From NCBI GenBank assembly GCA_037046735.1, contig JBAOHC010000027.1, positions 310,001-374,000 on the forward strand: a DNA stretch of 64,000 bases, given 5' to 3'. Position numbers and translations under genes: made by a program. The notes below the pieces were generated by a model. That model saw nothing but the letters and a program-made list of their open reading frames with translations. It was not told the DNA's origin and ran no database searches. How positions within the stretch are numbered: position 1 is the stretch's first letter; every line of letters starts with the position of its first letter. Source of the stretch: JADKAV01 sp037046735 (GTDB lineage Bacteria; Actinomycetota; Actinomycetes; S36-B12; UBA10799). Positions 37,030 through 45,290 of the stretch are shown piece after piece.

Positions 37030-37854
37030 GTGCGCGACGTGATCTTGAGCCTGTCCGACGGCCGGGTTCTCGCATTTCGCGAATATGGCGACCCGCGCGG
37101 GCGACCGGTGGTCAACAATCACGGTGGCCTGGTGTGCGGCTTGGACATCGGCCCCGCCGACACGGCCGCGCGCGAGCTCGGCATTCGACTGATCTCTCCC
37201 GATCGGCCCGGGGTGGGCGCCTCCTCCCCGAAGCCTGGCCGCCGGACCGGTGACTGGCCCGCAGATGTGGCGGCCTTGCTGAAGCACCTCGGGCTGCAGG
37301 AGTGCGGCGCCTTCGGATGGTCCCTCGGTAGCGAGTACGCGTTGGCCCTCGGCGCGGCCGGGATCGCCACGAAGGTCGTCGTCGTGGGCGCGGTGCCGCC
37401 ATTGGCCCGCGATCAGTTGCACCAGCTCAACCGGACCGACCGGGTCCTCGCCAACTTGTCCATGGACCGCCCGAACGCGGCCCGGCGGGTGTTTCAGCTC
37501 ATGGGTCGCAACACCGGCGCTATCCACCGTCTCACCGCACGCACCTCAGGCGGCCCGGACAACACGATCGTGACTGAGCTCGACGGGTTCGGACAGTGGA
37601 TGCGGCAAGCTCTACAGCAGCCGTCGGGCATGGTCGAGGAGTACCGCGCCATGTGCCGGCCCTGGGGCTTCTCACCGTCGGCCGTCCAGCGACCGGTCAC
37701 CATCTGGCAGGGCACAGCAGACGAGTTCGTGCCGGTGTCGCTGGCCCATGAACTTGTCGCCGGGTTGCCCGACGTGGACTACCGAGAAGTGACCGGGGCG
37801 GGCCATTTCCTGGCCTATGAGCGGTGGCGTGAGGTGCTTACCCCGTTGGCCTGA
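37030..37854 (+). CDS. Alpha/beta-fold hydrolase
   Basis: 274 residues. The oxyanion region is NNHGGLVCG, the nucleophile elbow is FGWSLGSEY, and the late catalytic acid and histidine are probably in QGTADEFVPV and GAGHFLAYERW. The acid-turn DRPGVGASSP is typical. Cytosolic, no signal peptide. The substrate is unknown. Starts at GTG with no ribosome site and a leaderless promoter. Confidence 0.87.
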   Translation: MRDVILSLSDGRVLAFREYGDPRGRPVVNNHGGLVCGLDIGPADTAARELGIRLISPDRPGVGASSPKPGRRTGDWPADVAALLKHLGLQECGAFGWSLGSEYALALGAAGIATKVVVVGAVPPLARDQLHQLNRTDRVLANLSMDRPNAARRVFQLMGRNTGAIHRLTARTSGGPDNTIVTELDGFGQWMRQALQQPSGMVEEYRAMCRPWGFSPSAVQRPVTIWQGTADEFVPVSLAHELVAGLPDVDYREVTGAGHFLAYERWREVLTPLA

Positions 37855-37981
37855 TGCCCGCCCCCTAACCCTGCCGCGCTGGTCGTGCGGGCCGTGACCC
37901 CGAGCTGAGCCAGAGCATCCTGGGGGCCTGCGGAATGTGTTCCTGCGCAGGTTCAGTCGCCCGCACGGCCGCAGCCACGAG

Positions 37982-39679
37982 TCACCACTGCAGGGCGGCG
38001 GGCGCTCCCGTGGGGACGGCTGGCTGCGAGGGCCGCACAGGAGGTACCGGCTCGTAGCCGGCGCCCAGATCCGGTCGCTGGTCCTGCTCGCCCCGGTTGG
38101 GCCAGAAGGACATGGCGCGCTCGGCCTGCGCGGTGATCGTCAGAGACGGATTGACGCCGAGGTTGGCACTTACCGCCGCCCCGTCCACGACGTGCAGACC
38201 GGGGTGACCGTACACCCGCTGCCAGGCGTCGATGACGCCAGTGTCGGGGCTGTCACCGATGGGGCAGCCACCCAGAATGTGGGCGGTGAGGGGGATGTTG
38301 AAGGCCTCGGTCCACGTCCCTCGCGGCTCACCACCGGTCTTTTCGGCAAACCGCTGCGCGACGTCATGCGCCTCCGGGATCCACGCGGGGTTGGGGGCTC
38401 CGGTCCCCTGCTTGGAAGAAAGTCGGCGCCCGAAGCGTCCCCGCTTGAGTGAGACGTCCAGGGAGTTGTCCAGGCTCTGCATCACCAGCATGACTGTTGT
38501 GCGCTGCGACCAGCGCCGCACGGACATCGATCGCAGGAAGGAAGCTGGGTCATGCCTCACCGCGGACACGAATCGCCGCCAGCGGGGCACGGGCGCCTCG
38601 CCGGGGAGATCTCCCTTGGTGAGTACCGTGCTGAGCAAGCCCATGACGTTGCTGCCCTTGCCGTACCGGACCGGCTCGACGTGGGTCTGCGGATTGGGAT
38701 GGATGGAGGATGTGATGGCCGGGCCGGTGGAGTAGTCGACCTCGAGATCGCGAGCCTCCACAGTGAGCACGGACTCGGAGTTCGTTCGGGTCAGCTGACC
38801 CAGCCGGTCCGACAGGTGCGGCAGCGTGCCATCGTCCTTCATGCGGTGCAAGATCCCCTGCGTGCCCAGGGTGCCTGCCGCCAGGATCACGTGGTCGGCT
38901 GTCACGGGGGTCCGTTCGGGGCCACCGGCGCCCGGACCCGCGGCGCGCATCGACACCTCGTACCCGCCACCGGGCTGCGGTGCGATCCGGGTCACCGTGG
39001 TCAGGGGAAGGATCTGCGCCCCGAGCCCTTCGGCCAGGTGCAGGTAGTTCTTGGGGAGGGTGTTCTTGGCGCCGACCCGGCATCCGCTCATGCAGGCGCC
39101 GCAGTCGTTGCACGTGGTGCGGGCGGGTCCGGCCCCTCCGAAGTAGGGGTCGGGCACATCCTTGCCGGGCTGATCGCCGAACAGGACCCCGACCTGCGTG
39201 CGGTGGAACGTGTCGGCGATCCCCATGTCGCGCGCGACCTCGAGCATCACCCGGTCGGCGGGGGTCTCGACGGGGTTCTCCACCACTCCCAGCATGACCT
39301 TCGCCTGCGCGTAGTGGGGCGCCAGCTCGTCACGCCACTTCGTGATGTGACTCCACTGCCGGTCCTCGTAGAAGTCGTCCAGCGGCTCATACAGAGTGTT
39401 GCCGTAGACCAGGGAACCCCCACCAACTCCCGCGCCGGACAGTACGAGTACGTCGTTGAGCAGATTCAGCCGCTGGATGCCGAACATCCCCACGGACGGT
39501 GCCCACAGGAACTTCGGCAACCGCCACGAGGTCTTGGGAAGCTCGTCGTCGGTGAAGCGCCGGCCGGACTCGATGACGAGCACCCGGTAGCCCTTCTCGC
39601 TGAGCCGGAGGGCGGCGACTGAGCCACCGAATCCGGATCCCACGATGACGACATCCCAGTGGTCGGCGGTGTTCTGCAT
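37982..39679 (-). CDS. GMC-type FAD oxidoreductase (cholesterol-oxidase-like)
   Basis: 565 residues from the ATG at 39679, which follows AAGGAGC. The FAD fold is VVIVGSGFGGSVAALRLSEKGYRVLVIESG, then GAGVGGGSLVYGNTLYEP, the cysteine loop TTCNDCGACMSGCRVGAKNT typical of this actinobacterial subgroup, ILAAGTLGTQGILHRMK, and the C-terminal HILGGCPIGDSPDTGVID and NLGVNPSLTITAQAERAM. It oxidises an alcohol, possibly a sterol. A palindromic operator lies 75-95 bases upstream of its start. Confidence 0.87.
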   Translation of the reverse strand: MQNTADHWDVVIVGSGFGGSVAALRLSEKGYRVLVIESGRRFTDDELPKTSWRLPKFLWAPSVGMFGIQRLNLLNDVLVLSGAGVGGGSLVYGNTLYEPLDDFYEDRQWSHITKWRDELAPHYAQAKVMLGVVENPVETPADRVMLEVARDMGIADTFHRTQVGVLFGDQPGKDVPDPYFGGAGPARTTCNDCGACMSGCRVGAKNTLPKNYLHLAEGLGAQILPLTTVTRIAPQPGGGYEVSMRAAGPGAGGPERTPVTADHVILAAGTLGTQGILHRMKDDGTLPHLSDRLGQLTRTNSESVLTVEARDLEVDYSTGPAITSSIHPNPQTHVEPVRYGKGSNVMGLLSTVLTKGDLPGEAPVPRWRRFVSAVRHDPASFLRSMSVRRWSQRTTVMLVMQSLDNSLDVSLKRGRFGRRLSSKQGTGAPNPAWIPEAHDVAQRFAEKTGGEPRGTWTEAFNIPLTAHILGGCPIGDSPDTGVIDAWQRVYGHPGLHVVDGAAVSANLGVNPSLTITAQAERAMSFWPNRGEQDQRPDLGAGYEPVPPVRPSQPAVPTGAPAALQW

Positions 39680-39752
39680 TGAAGCTCCTTCCCGTCGGGC
39701 AGGTGTCAAGAAGCGAGGTGCCCGGCGTGTGATCCCTTGCGGCTTGATCGAA

Positions 39753-39774
39753 CTGTATAGCGATAGCTATACAG
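39753..39774. promoter_or_regulatory. Palindromic TetR-type operator candidate
   Basis: CTGTATAGC, four bases, GCTATACAG: a perfect 22-base palindrome, A/T-rich in a GC-rich genome, upstream of the GMC oxidoreductase. Such sites are typical of TetR dimers. The window's only TetR gene is at 28615, beside the paralogous block. Confidence 0.6.
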
Positions 39775-39838
39775 ATGTCACGGTTTCTGACCGAATTGAC
39801 ATTTCCGCAGCCTCGGCGGTCGTCCGCCGGCTTCTACA

Positions 39839-39885
39839 CCCCGAAGGTACGTGCCGGAGGGTTGTCGCGGCACGTACCTTCGGGG
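39839..39885. terminator. Strong GC-rich hairpin after the membrane hydrolase
   Basis: CCCCGAAGGTACGTGCCG (39839-39856) pairs perfectly over 18 bases with 39868-39885, with an 11-base loop. It lies just past the stop of the leftward hydrolase gene, without a T tract. Confidence 0.65.
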
Positions 39886-39906
39886 AGCCTGGGTCCTGCT
39901 TTCCGA

Positions 39907-41406
39907 TCACGACCCATCGGTGGTCTTGTCCAGAACGGTCGTCACCAGGTAGTCCACGAACTCGTCGGGCTGCTCCCACAGGGGTCGGTGACCGGACGTC
40001 TGCAAGACCGCCAGGTCCTTGATCGGCGCCTCGATCATCGGGTACCACTGCGCGAACGGCCGCGCCCGGCCATCGGCCTCGTGAGCGCCCTGGACGAAGA
40101 ACACGGGCAGGTCGAAGCTGGTCGCGGTCTTTCGGAAGTCCACGTCCTGCAGCTGCGGGTAGAGGGCGGCGAACGAGTCCATGAACGCGCCGATCACGTG
40201 AATCTGGTCGATCAGGGTGTACTCCGGCACGAGCAGGTTCTCCGACATCTGCCCCGAGCCCTCGGAGTTCGCACTGTGGTCGTAGGAGTACACGTCCTGC
40301 TCGTGCGACAGCGCGGTTTCGTAGGGGAACATCGCGTGATACGGGGGCGGGCCGGCAGTCTGCAGCTGCTCCACGAGGCCCGTGTCGCCGATGCGCCGCG
40401 CCCACGCCAGGGTGTCCTGGTAGAAGATCCGGTCGGTGGCCAGTTGGCTCACCATCTGGCCGGTACCGATGAAGGCCCGGTAGAGCTCGGGGCGCTGCTG
40501 CACGGCCATCACGCCCAGCGTTGAGCCCCAGGACTGTCCGAGCAGATAGATGCCGTCCTGCCCGAACCGCTCGCGCAGGTAGTCCGTCACAGCGATCGTG
40601 TCCCCGACGTGCCCAGCGACGGTCACCGTGCTCACCGGGTCGAGTTCGTCATAGGCGGTCCCGGCGCCGCGCGGATCCCAGGTGACGACCGTGAAGTGCT
40701 CTTCCAGCGCGGGCAGATGCCTGCGCATGGCACCGAACTCGGAACCACCCGGTCCACCGGGCAGGAACAGCAGGATGGGGTTGTCCGTGCTCGTACCACG
40801 GATCATCAGAGGCAACTCGTGACCACCCGCGGTGATGGTCGTCAGCTCGGCCACCGAACCGGCCAGTGGCTGTCCGTCCGGCCCGGTTATCGGCGCGGTG
40901 GTGGCCGGCCGGGCAAGGCCGATCATCAGCACCAGCAACGCCAACCCCACGATCACCGCGCCGCCGCGGCCTACGACGCGGGACCACCGTGACGACATCC
41001 TGCCGTGCCGCGCCCGCCACCCGCCCGCACCCAACGCCGACCCCAGGGCCAGCGGGATCAGCGTCAACCCAGCCTGGAAGCCGCGGCCGGTGATCAGGGC
41101 CAGCGCCCCGTAGAAGCTGGTGTGAACACCATCGACCATCGGGCCGTCCACGCCGAGCCGGACCACCTCGAACACCGTCGCGAAGACCAGCGGAGTCACG
41201 AGGATCGTCCACCGGCTGCCGACCAGGAAGCCGGCGATGCCTCCCACAGCCAGACTGACGATGATCGAGGCGATCGCTTCCTGCGACGTCAAAGGTCCAC
41301 GCGGCGTCCACCAGCCAGCAGCCACTGCCCACCCGGCGGTGAGCGCGAGTGCGGCTGACACAGCGATACGGCGGTTGGGACTGCGGTCGATCTGCTCGGT
41401 ACTCAT
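39907..41406 (-). CDS. Membrane protein fused to alpha/beta hydrolase (iminopeptidase-like)
   Basis: 499 residues from the ATG at 41406, which follows CAGGAG. The first 200 residues contain about five helices (AVSAALALTAGWAVAAGW, SIIVSLAVGGIAGFLVGS, ILVTPLVFATVFEV, LIPLALGSALGAG, AVIVGLALLVLMIGLA). The hydrolase domain follows: LLFLPGGPGGSEFG, WDPRGAGTAYDEL, nucleophile LLGQSWGSTLGV and VQGAHEADGRARP. The HGGPG-like loop reads PGGPGGSE, as in proline iminopeptidase relatives. The active site probably faces outward. A short remnant of a paralog is at 29308. Confidence 0.85.
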   Translation of the reverse strand: MSTEQIDRSPNRRIAVSAALALTAGWAVAAGWWTPRGPLTSQEAIASIIVSLAVGGIAGFLVGSRWTILVTPLVFATVFEVVRLGVDGPMVDGVHTSFYGALALITGRGFQAGLTLIPLALGSALGAGGWRARHGRMSSRWSRVVGRGGAVIVGLALLVLMIGLARPATTAPITGPDGQPLAGSVAELTTITAGGHELPLMIRGTSTDNPILLFLPGGPGGSEFGAMRRHLPALEEHFTVVTWDPRGAGTAYDELDPVSTVTVAGHVGDTIAVTDYLRERFGQDGIYLLGQSWGSTLGVMAVQQRPELYRAFIGTGQMVSQLATDRIFYQDTLAWARRIGDTGLVEQLQTAGPPPYHAMFPYETALSHEQDVYSYDHSANSEGSGQMSENLLVPEYTLIDQIHVIGAFMDSFAALYPQLQDVDFRKTATSFDLPVFFVQGAHEADGRARPFAQWYPMIEAPIKDLAVLQTSGHRPLWEQPDEFVDYLVTTVLDKTTDGS

Positions 41407-41534
41407 GATGGACTCCTGTCGCTTCCCTTCCACCTTGGCGCCGCAGACCCCTGGTGTAATCCCCCCACATCCCTCGTCCTGCGGGGGTGTCCGGGGTACC
41501 TCCGCAGGGGGACGGCAGCGCCGGCTCGCGCAGG

Positions 41535-41540
41535 TACTGT
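41535..41540 (+). promoter_or_regulatory. Leaderless -10 box of the histidine kinase gene
   Basis: TACTGT ends seven bases before ATG 41548. A GTG at 41539 lies inside this box and is therefore unlikely as the start. Confidence 0.5.
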
Positions 41541-41547
41541 GAAGCAC

Positions 41548-42744
41548 ATGGGCAGTTGGACCCACGCCGACCGCAAACACCAGCAGAGTCGCTGGTGGTT
41601 CGCAGGTGACGCCGCGCTCGCGGGACTGTTCATGTGGATCACGGTGGTCTCGTTGCGCAGCGACGCCTACGTCGATGAGTACGGTGCGGTGGCCGGCGTC
41701 GGCTGGCTACTGGCCCTGTCCCCCATCGCACTGCTTCTCGTCCGACGAGCGTTCCCGGTGACCGCCCTACTTGCCGCCACCGTGCTTTACCTGCTGGCCA
41801 GTGCCACCCTGGGCGACAGCAACGCCCCGCTGGCGATCCCGTTCTTCGCCTACTCTGTCGCCCTGACCCGGCCGATCCGCGTCTCCTCGGGCTTTGTGGG
41901 CCTGGCCGCGCTGACCATGTCCACGACCACCTTCTACGGTCCCGGGGATCCCGACCCGCTGGTGATCGTCGTGTGGTTCCTGCTGTTCGGCTTGGGCTGG
42001 CTGGTGGGCGTGACCATCCGCAGCAATCGCGAGCGGGCCGAACTTCTCGCACAGACCGTCGACCATCTCGAGGCACACCAGGACCGGGTGGCCGCCGAAG
42101 CCGTCGCCGATGAACGCACCCGGATCGCCCGGGAGTTACATGATGCGGTCGGCCACGCGGTGAATGTGATGGTGCTGCAGGCGGGGGCGGCCCGACTGTC
42201 GCACGACCCGGACAGGACCTTCGAAGCGCTCACCGAGATCGAGACCCTCGGACGTAACGCCCTGACCGACCTCGATCGGATGCTCGGTCTGCTCGACGAG
42301 TCCGGCGTCGCCGACCTGACCCCGGCCAAGGGCGTGGCGGACATCGCCGGGATGGTCGCCGAACTGCGCAGCGCCGGGGCCGACATCGATTTCCATGACG
42401 GCTGCGACGCTGCGGTGAACCGTCACGTCGGAGCCGCGGCCTACCGCATCGCACAGGAGGCGCTGACCAACGCCCTCAAACATGCGCCGGACGCCCACGT
42501 CGATGTCACGTTGTCCTGCACCGCCTCCCAGTTGCACGTGTGCGTGGTGGACGACGGGGCCAGCGGTGGACCCCGATCCCCTGCCAGTGGCGGGCGTGGC
42601 ATCCCCGGGATGACCGAACGGGCGAAGGTGCTCGGCGGGCATCTGCAGGCCGGGCCGACTGCCCCGCACGGTTTCGCGGTCCGTGCGAGCCTGCCGCTCG
42701 GGCAGACGACATCGGGGCAGGTCCACACCCAGGTCACGACATGA
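41548..42744 (+). CDS. NarL-type sensor histidine kinase
   Basis: 398 residues. About four or five helices in the first 150 residues form the membrane sensor. The HisKA_3 box is ERTRIARELHDAVGHAVNVMV with phospho-acceptor H198. The ATPase domain has AAYRIAQEALTNALKHAPDAHV and DDGASGG, then GRGIPGMTERAKVLGGHL. It is DesK/NarX-like and overlaps the response regulator gene (ATGA), so the two form a pair. The signal is unknown. It is divergent from the membrane hydrolase, a likely target by position. Confidence 0.9.
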   Translation: MGSWTHADRKHQQSRWWFAGDAALAGLFMWITVVSLRSDAYVDEYGAVAGVGWLLALSPIALLLVRRAFPVTALLAATVLYLLASATLGDSNAPLAIPFFAYSVALTRPIRVSSGFVGLAALTMSTTTFYGPGDPDPLVIVVWFLLFGLGWLVGVTIRSNRERAELLAQTVDHLEAHQDRVAAEAVADERTRIARELHDAVGHAVNVMVLQAGAARLSHDPDRTFEALTEIETLGRNALTDLDRMLGLLDESGVADLTPAKGVADIAGMVAELRSAGADIDFHDGCDAAVNRHVGAAAYRIAQEALTNALKHAPDAHVDVTLSCTASQLHVCVVDDGASGGPRSPASGGRGIPGMTERAKVLGGHLQAGPTAPHGFAVRASLPLGQTTSGQVHTQVTT

Positions 42745-43403
42745 TCGGCGTCCTGATCGTCGACGACGACACCCTGGTGCGCACGGGGCTGCGGCTCATG
42801 ATCGAGACCCAGGCTGACCTGTACGTGGTGGGCGAGGCGGACAACGGCGATGATGCGGTCAGGCTCTGCAGAGACCTGCAGCCGGACATTGTGCTGATGG
42901 ATATCCGCATGCCCGGGACCGACGGCCTGCAGGCCACGCGCCGGCTCACGTCTGCCGATGCTGGCGATGAGGTCCCCCGAGTCATCATCCTCACGACGTT
43001 CGAACTCGACGACTACGTGTTTGAGGCGGTGCGCGCCGGTGCCAGTGGCTTCCTGCTCAAGCGCACTCGCGCTGAGGACCTGCTGGATGGCATCCGCACC
43101 GTGGCCGGTGGCGACGCGCTGCTCTCGCCGTCGGTGACCCGACGCCTGATGCGGGAGTTCGCACGGACCACCAGTGGCGCGGCCCTGCCCATCGAACTCG
43201 GCGACCTCGACACTTTGACCCAGCGCGAACGCGAGGTTCTCATCCACATCGGTCACGGCCTGTCCAACCGGGAGATCGCCCAGCAGATGTACCTGGCGGA
43301 GAGCACCGTGAAGACCTACGTGAAACACATCCTGATGAAACTCGGGCTACGCGACCGCGTGCATGCGGTGGTGTACGCATACGAAGCCGGGTTGATGGCC
43401 TGA
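42741..43403 (+). CDS. NarL/FixJ-type response regulator
   Basis: 220 residues. The receiver has the acidic patch VDDD, phospho-acceptor D54 in VLMDIRMPGTDG and K in FLLKRTRAEDLLDGI. The C-terminal LuxR-type helix-turn-helix reads LTQREREVLIHIGHGLSNREIAQQMYLAESTVKTYVKHILMKLGLRDR. Partner of the kinase it overlaps. Targets were not determined. Confidence 0.92.
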   Translation: MIGVLIVDDDTLVRTGLRLMIETQADLYVVGEADNGDDAVRLCRDLQPDIVLMDIRMPGTDGLQATRRLTSADAGDEVPRVIILTTFELDDYVFEAVRAGASGFLLKRTRAEDLLDGIRTVAGGDALLSPSVTRRLMREFARTTSGAALPIELGDLDTLTQREREVLIHIGHGLSNREIAQQMYLAESTVKTYVKHILMKLGLRDRVHAVVYAYEAGLMA

Positions 43404-43436
43404 GGTTGTTCCCTCAGACTCCTGGCCAGCGTGCAG

Positions 43437-43505
43437 ACGTGACCCAGGCCCACCGTGAGCCAAGCCTGCAGGAGCAGGTATTCCCGATCTGATGTGTTTC
43501 GGATG
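43437..43505 (+). pseudogene. Truncated 5' end of a thioesterase paralog
   Basis: CAGACGTGACCC and the following bases match the start of the thioesterase gene at 29549. Translation gives VTQAHREPSLQEQVFP and, after a one-base frame change, DLMCFG, as in the intact protein (DLMCFGCG). It breaks off after about 22 codons, directly against the next remnant. Confidence 0.75.
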
Positions 43506-43562
43506 GACCGCCGTAGGCGTCCTGTACGAGAGCCATGAATCGCTCCACCGAAGTGCCGCCCG
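43506..43562 (-). pseudogene. Truncated 5' end of a quinone-reductase paralog
   Basis: On the minus strand, CTTCGGTGGAGCGATTC leads into ATG and MALVQDAYGGP, matching the start and ribosome-site region of the gene at 32958 (MALVHDAYGGP). Only about eleven codons remain. Confidence 0.75.
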
Positions 43563-43632
43563 GATCACCCACCGCGGTCGGCAACCCCTTGGCGCGTGGT
43601 GCGGTGCAAAGGTCCGCACGATGACGAGATGG

Positions 43633-43704
43633 ATGCGCAACATTGACCCTCGCAGTACCCGAAATGCGTTGTATGCCCGGTTCGGGAGGGTCAAAGTTGC
43701 GCAT
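43633..43704. terminator. Large hairpin between convergent genes
   Basis: ATGCGCAACATTGACCCTC (43633-43651) pairs with 43686-43704 with one mismatch in 19. Inner arms CCCGA and TCGGG extend the fold. Position between the response regulator and the leftward winged-helix gene fits a bidirectional terminator; a small mobile palindrome is an alternative. Confidence 0.55.
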
Positions 43705-43777
43705 ATCGGGGGCCAGGAGCCGCCTCCGCGCGGATCTTTGAACCGCTCGCTCCAAGCTCGAACAGGCCCGCCGTGGA

Positions 43778-44962
43778 TCAGACGATCCTGACTTCCACCA
43801 TCGCCGCACCCCTCAGGACCCCGACCCTCGCAGCTGCCGCCTCTATCCGTTTCCTGTCCCCAGCTGACAGGCGGTGGAAGGGTCTGATGTCGATCGACAG
43901 CAACCGCGCGGTCTTCCGGGCCCGCCAGGTGGCAACGATCTCCGCGTCCAAGAGGACTGCGCCTGGGGCACCCACGCCTCTGTACACGTCCCGGAGGTGG
44001 GTCTGCTCAACAATCGTCTGCCGGTCACGCGCCTGCGTGTAGGGGTCATGCGGCGGTAGCAGCCATGCACCGCGTGGCGGGGGCGCCGACTGCAACGCCT
44101 GCAGATCCTCGGCGAGCAGCCACCCCGTCCGCCCCCATTGCACGTCTACGAGCTCATCCTCGACCTCGGTCCACCACGGGTCCACGTCCGCAGCGCGTAC
44201 CCCTAGCCATGCTGCGAAATCAGCCCGCGTGGAGGGGCCGTAACGGCGCAGGTAGCAGCGCAGCAGGTCGGCGCGCGCGGGCTTTGGGTCGAGGCTCGGG
44301 AGAGCGGCGCCCAGCCACTCGTCCATGAGGACAAAGGGCGCCTTCCTGCCCTCACGGGCAGCGAAACAGACCACGCCCTGCAGAGCGAGGACGCGGACGG
44401 CGAAGTGGACGACCCCCGCGCCCACGGCCTGACCGGACGCATAGGGACCTTCCCTCAGCCAGATGACGCGCTGCTTGGTCGAGAGTCGCACGGCGATCCG
44501 CTCGGCGACTTTCACGCCGATCTCAGTGATGGCGAGCCGGCGGCCTGTCAGGACGTCGCGGATCTCGTCTCGCACCAGTTCCACGATCTGCGTGAGGCTA
44601 AGGCCGAGCTCATCGACCACGGGCACGACGCCAGGCAGGAAGTGCCGCAGGCCGTCCTCGGTCGGGGGCAGGACCCCGGCAGTGAACACCGGGGCCAGAG
44701 CAGTTGGGAAGATGTACGGCGCACCCCGCATGCACCAGGTCTGCAACAGTGTCTTGTCCTGTGTCAGGGCCACGTCGAACTGCGCCTGCGTGACGTCCGG
44801 CGCCCGAGCGTGCAGGGCCAGCAGCCCAGACCCCGGCGGGCTGTTCTGGACACCGCACGCTCCGGCCGCGTCGACCAGGTCGCGAGCCCGCGAGCCGTGG
44901 GACAGATGATGGGCGCGCACACGAAAAGCAACGACGTCGTTCCTCGTGACCTCCACCACCAC
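43778..44962 (-). CDS. Winged-helix AlkZ/YcaQ-like protein
   Basis: 394 residues beginning with a GTG run. The three winged-helix repeats of the HTH_42 family are visible in outline: RARDLVDAAGACGVQNSPPGSGLLALHARAPDVTQAQF, LLQTWCMRGAPYIFP, and YGPSTRADFAAWLGVRAADV, with C-terminal LLPPHDPYTQARDRQ. AlkZ-type members are DNA glycosylases that remove alkylated bases. The catalytic Q-x-Q of AlkZ is not evident (the corresponding place reads VQNSP), so glycosylase activity is uncertain. Confidence 0.8.
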   Translation of the reverse strand: MVVEVTRNDVVAFRVRAHHLSHGSRARDLVDAAGACGVQNSPPGSGLLALHARAPDVTQAQFDVALTQDKTLLQTWCMRGAPYIFPTALAPVFTAGVLPPTEDGLRHFLPGVVPVVDELGLSLTQIVELVRDEIRDVLTGRRLAITEIGVKVAERIAVRLSTKQRVIWLREGPYASGQAVGAGVVHFAVRVLALQGVVCFAAREGRKAPFVLMDEWLGAALPSLDPKPARADLLRCYLRRYGPSTRADFAAWLGVRAADVDPWWTEVEDELVDVQWGRTGWLLAEDLQALQSAPPPRGAWLLPPHDPYTQARDRQTIVEQTHLRDVYRGVGAPGAVLLDAEIVATWRARKTARLLSIDIRPFHRLSAGDRKRIEAAAARVGVLRGAAMVEVRIV

Positions 44963-44968
44963 GTGCTC

Positions 44969-44974
44969 AACCTA
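44969..44974 (-). promoter_or_regulatory. Leaderless -10 box of the winged-helix gene
   Basis: On the minus strand, TAGGTT, GAGCAC, then GTG. No ribosome site. Confidence 0.5.
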
Positions 44975-45256
44975 GTGGTTGCGAAAGCCCGCGATGGCCT
45001 CCTGCGCGCCTCGAGCGGTGGGTCTGCGGCGAAGGGGCAAACCGAAGGAATTGGGGTGTGTCCGACGAACCGAGACGTGGTTGTCGGGACCTCATGCGTT
45101 GATGACCATTGGGAACGCTGGTTTGGTTGGAACGCAAGCTGAATGACACTCCAGCGACACCCGTCCGCACAACTCGGCCGTGCGCCCTCGCGTTGTGGAT
45201 GTGAGGTTCTCTTCTGTGGGTTGTGTCATTTCTGTCCATAGGTCCTAATTGAGAGA

Positions 45257-45284
45257 TTGTTTTGTCGTACCCCTGTTCTATGGT
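45257..45284 (+). promoter_or_regulatory. Promoter of HNH copy 2
   Basis: TTGTTT (45257-45262), sixteen bases, TATGGT (45279-45284), six bases, then the ATG at 45291. The spacer holds TCGTACCCCTGTTCTA, which is near the actinobacterial LexA box (TCGAAC, four bases, GTTCGA) with two mismatches, so SOS control is possible. Confidence 0.4.
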
Positions 45285-45290
45285 TGGGGT

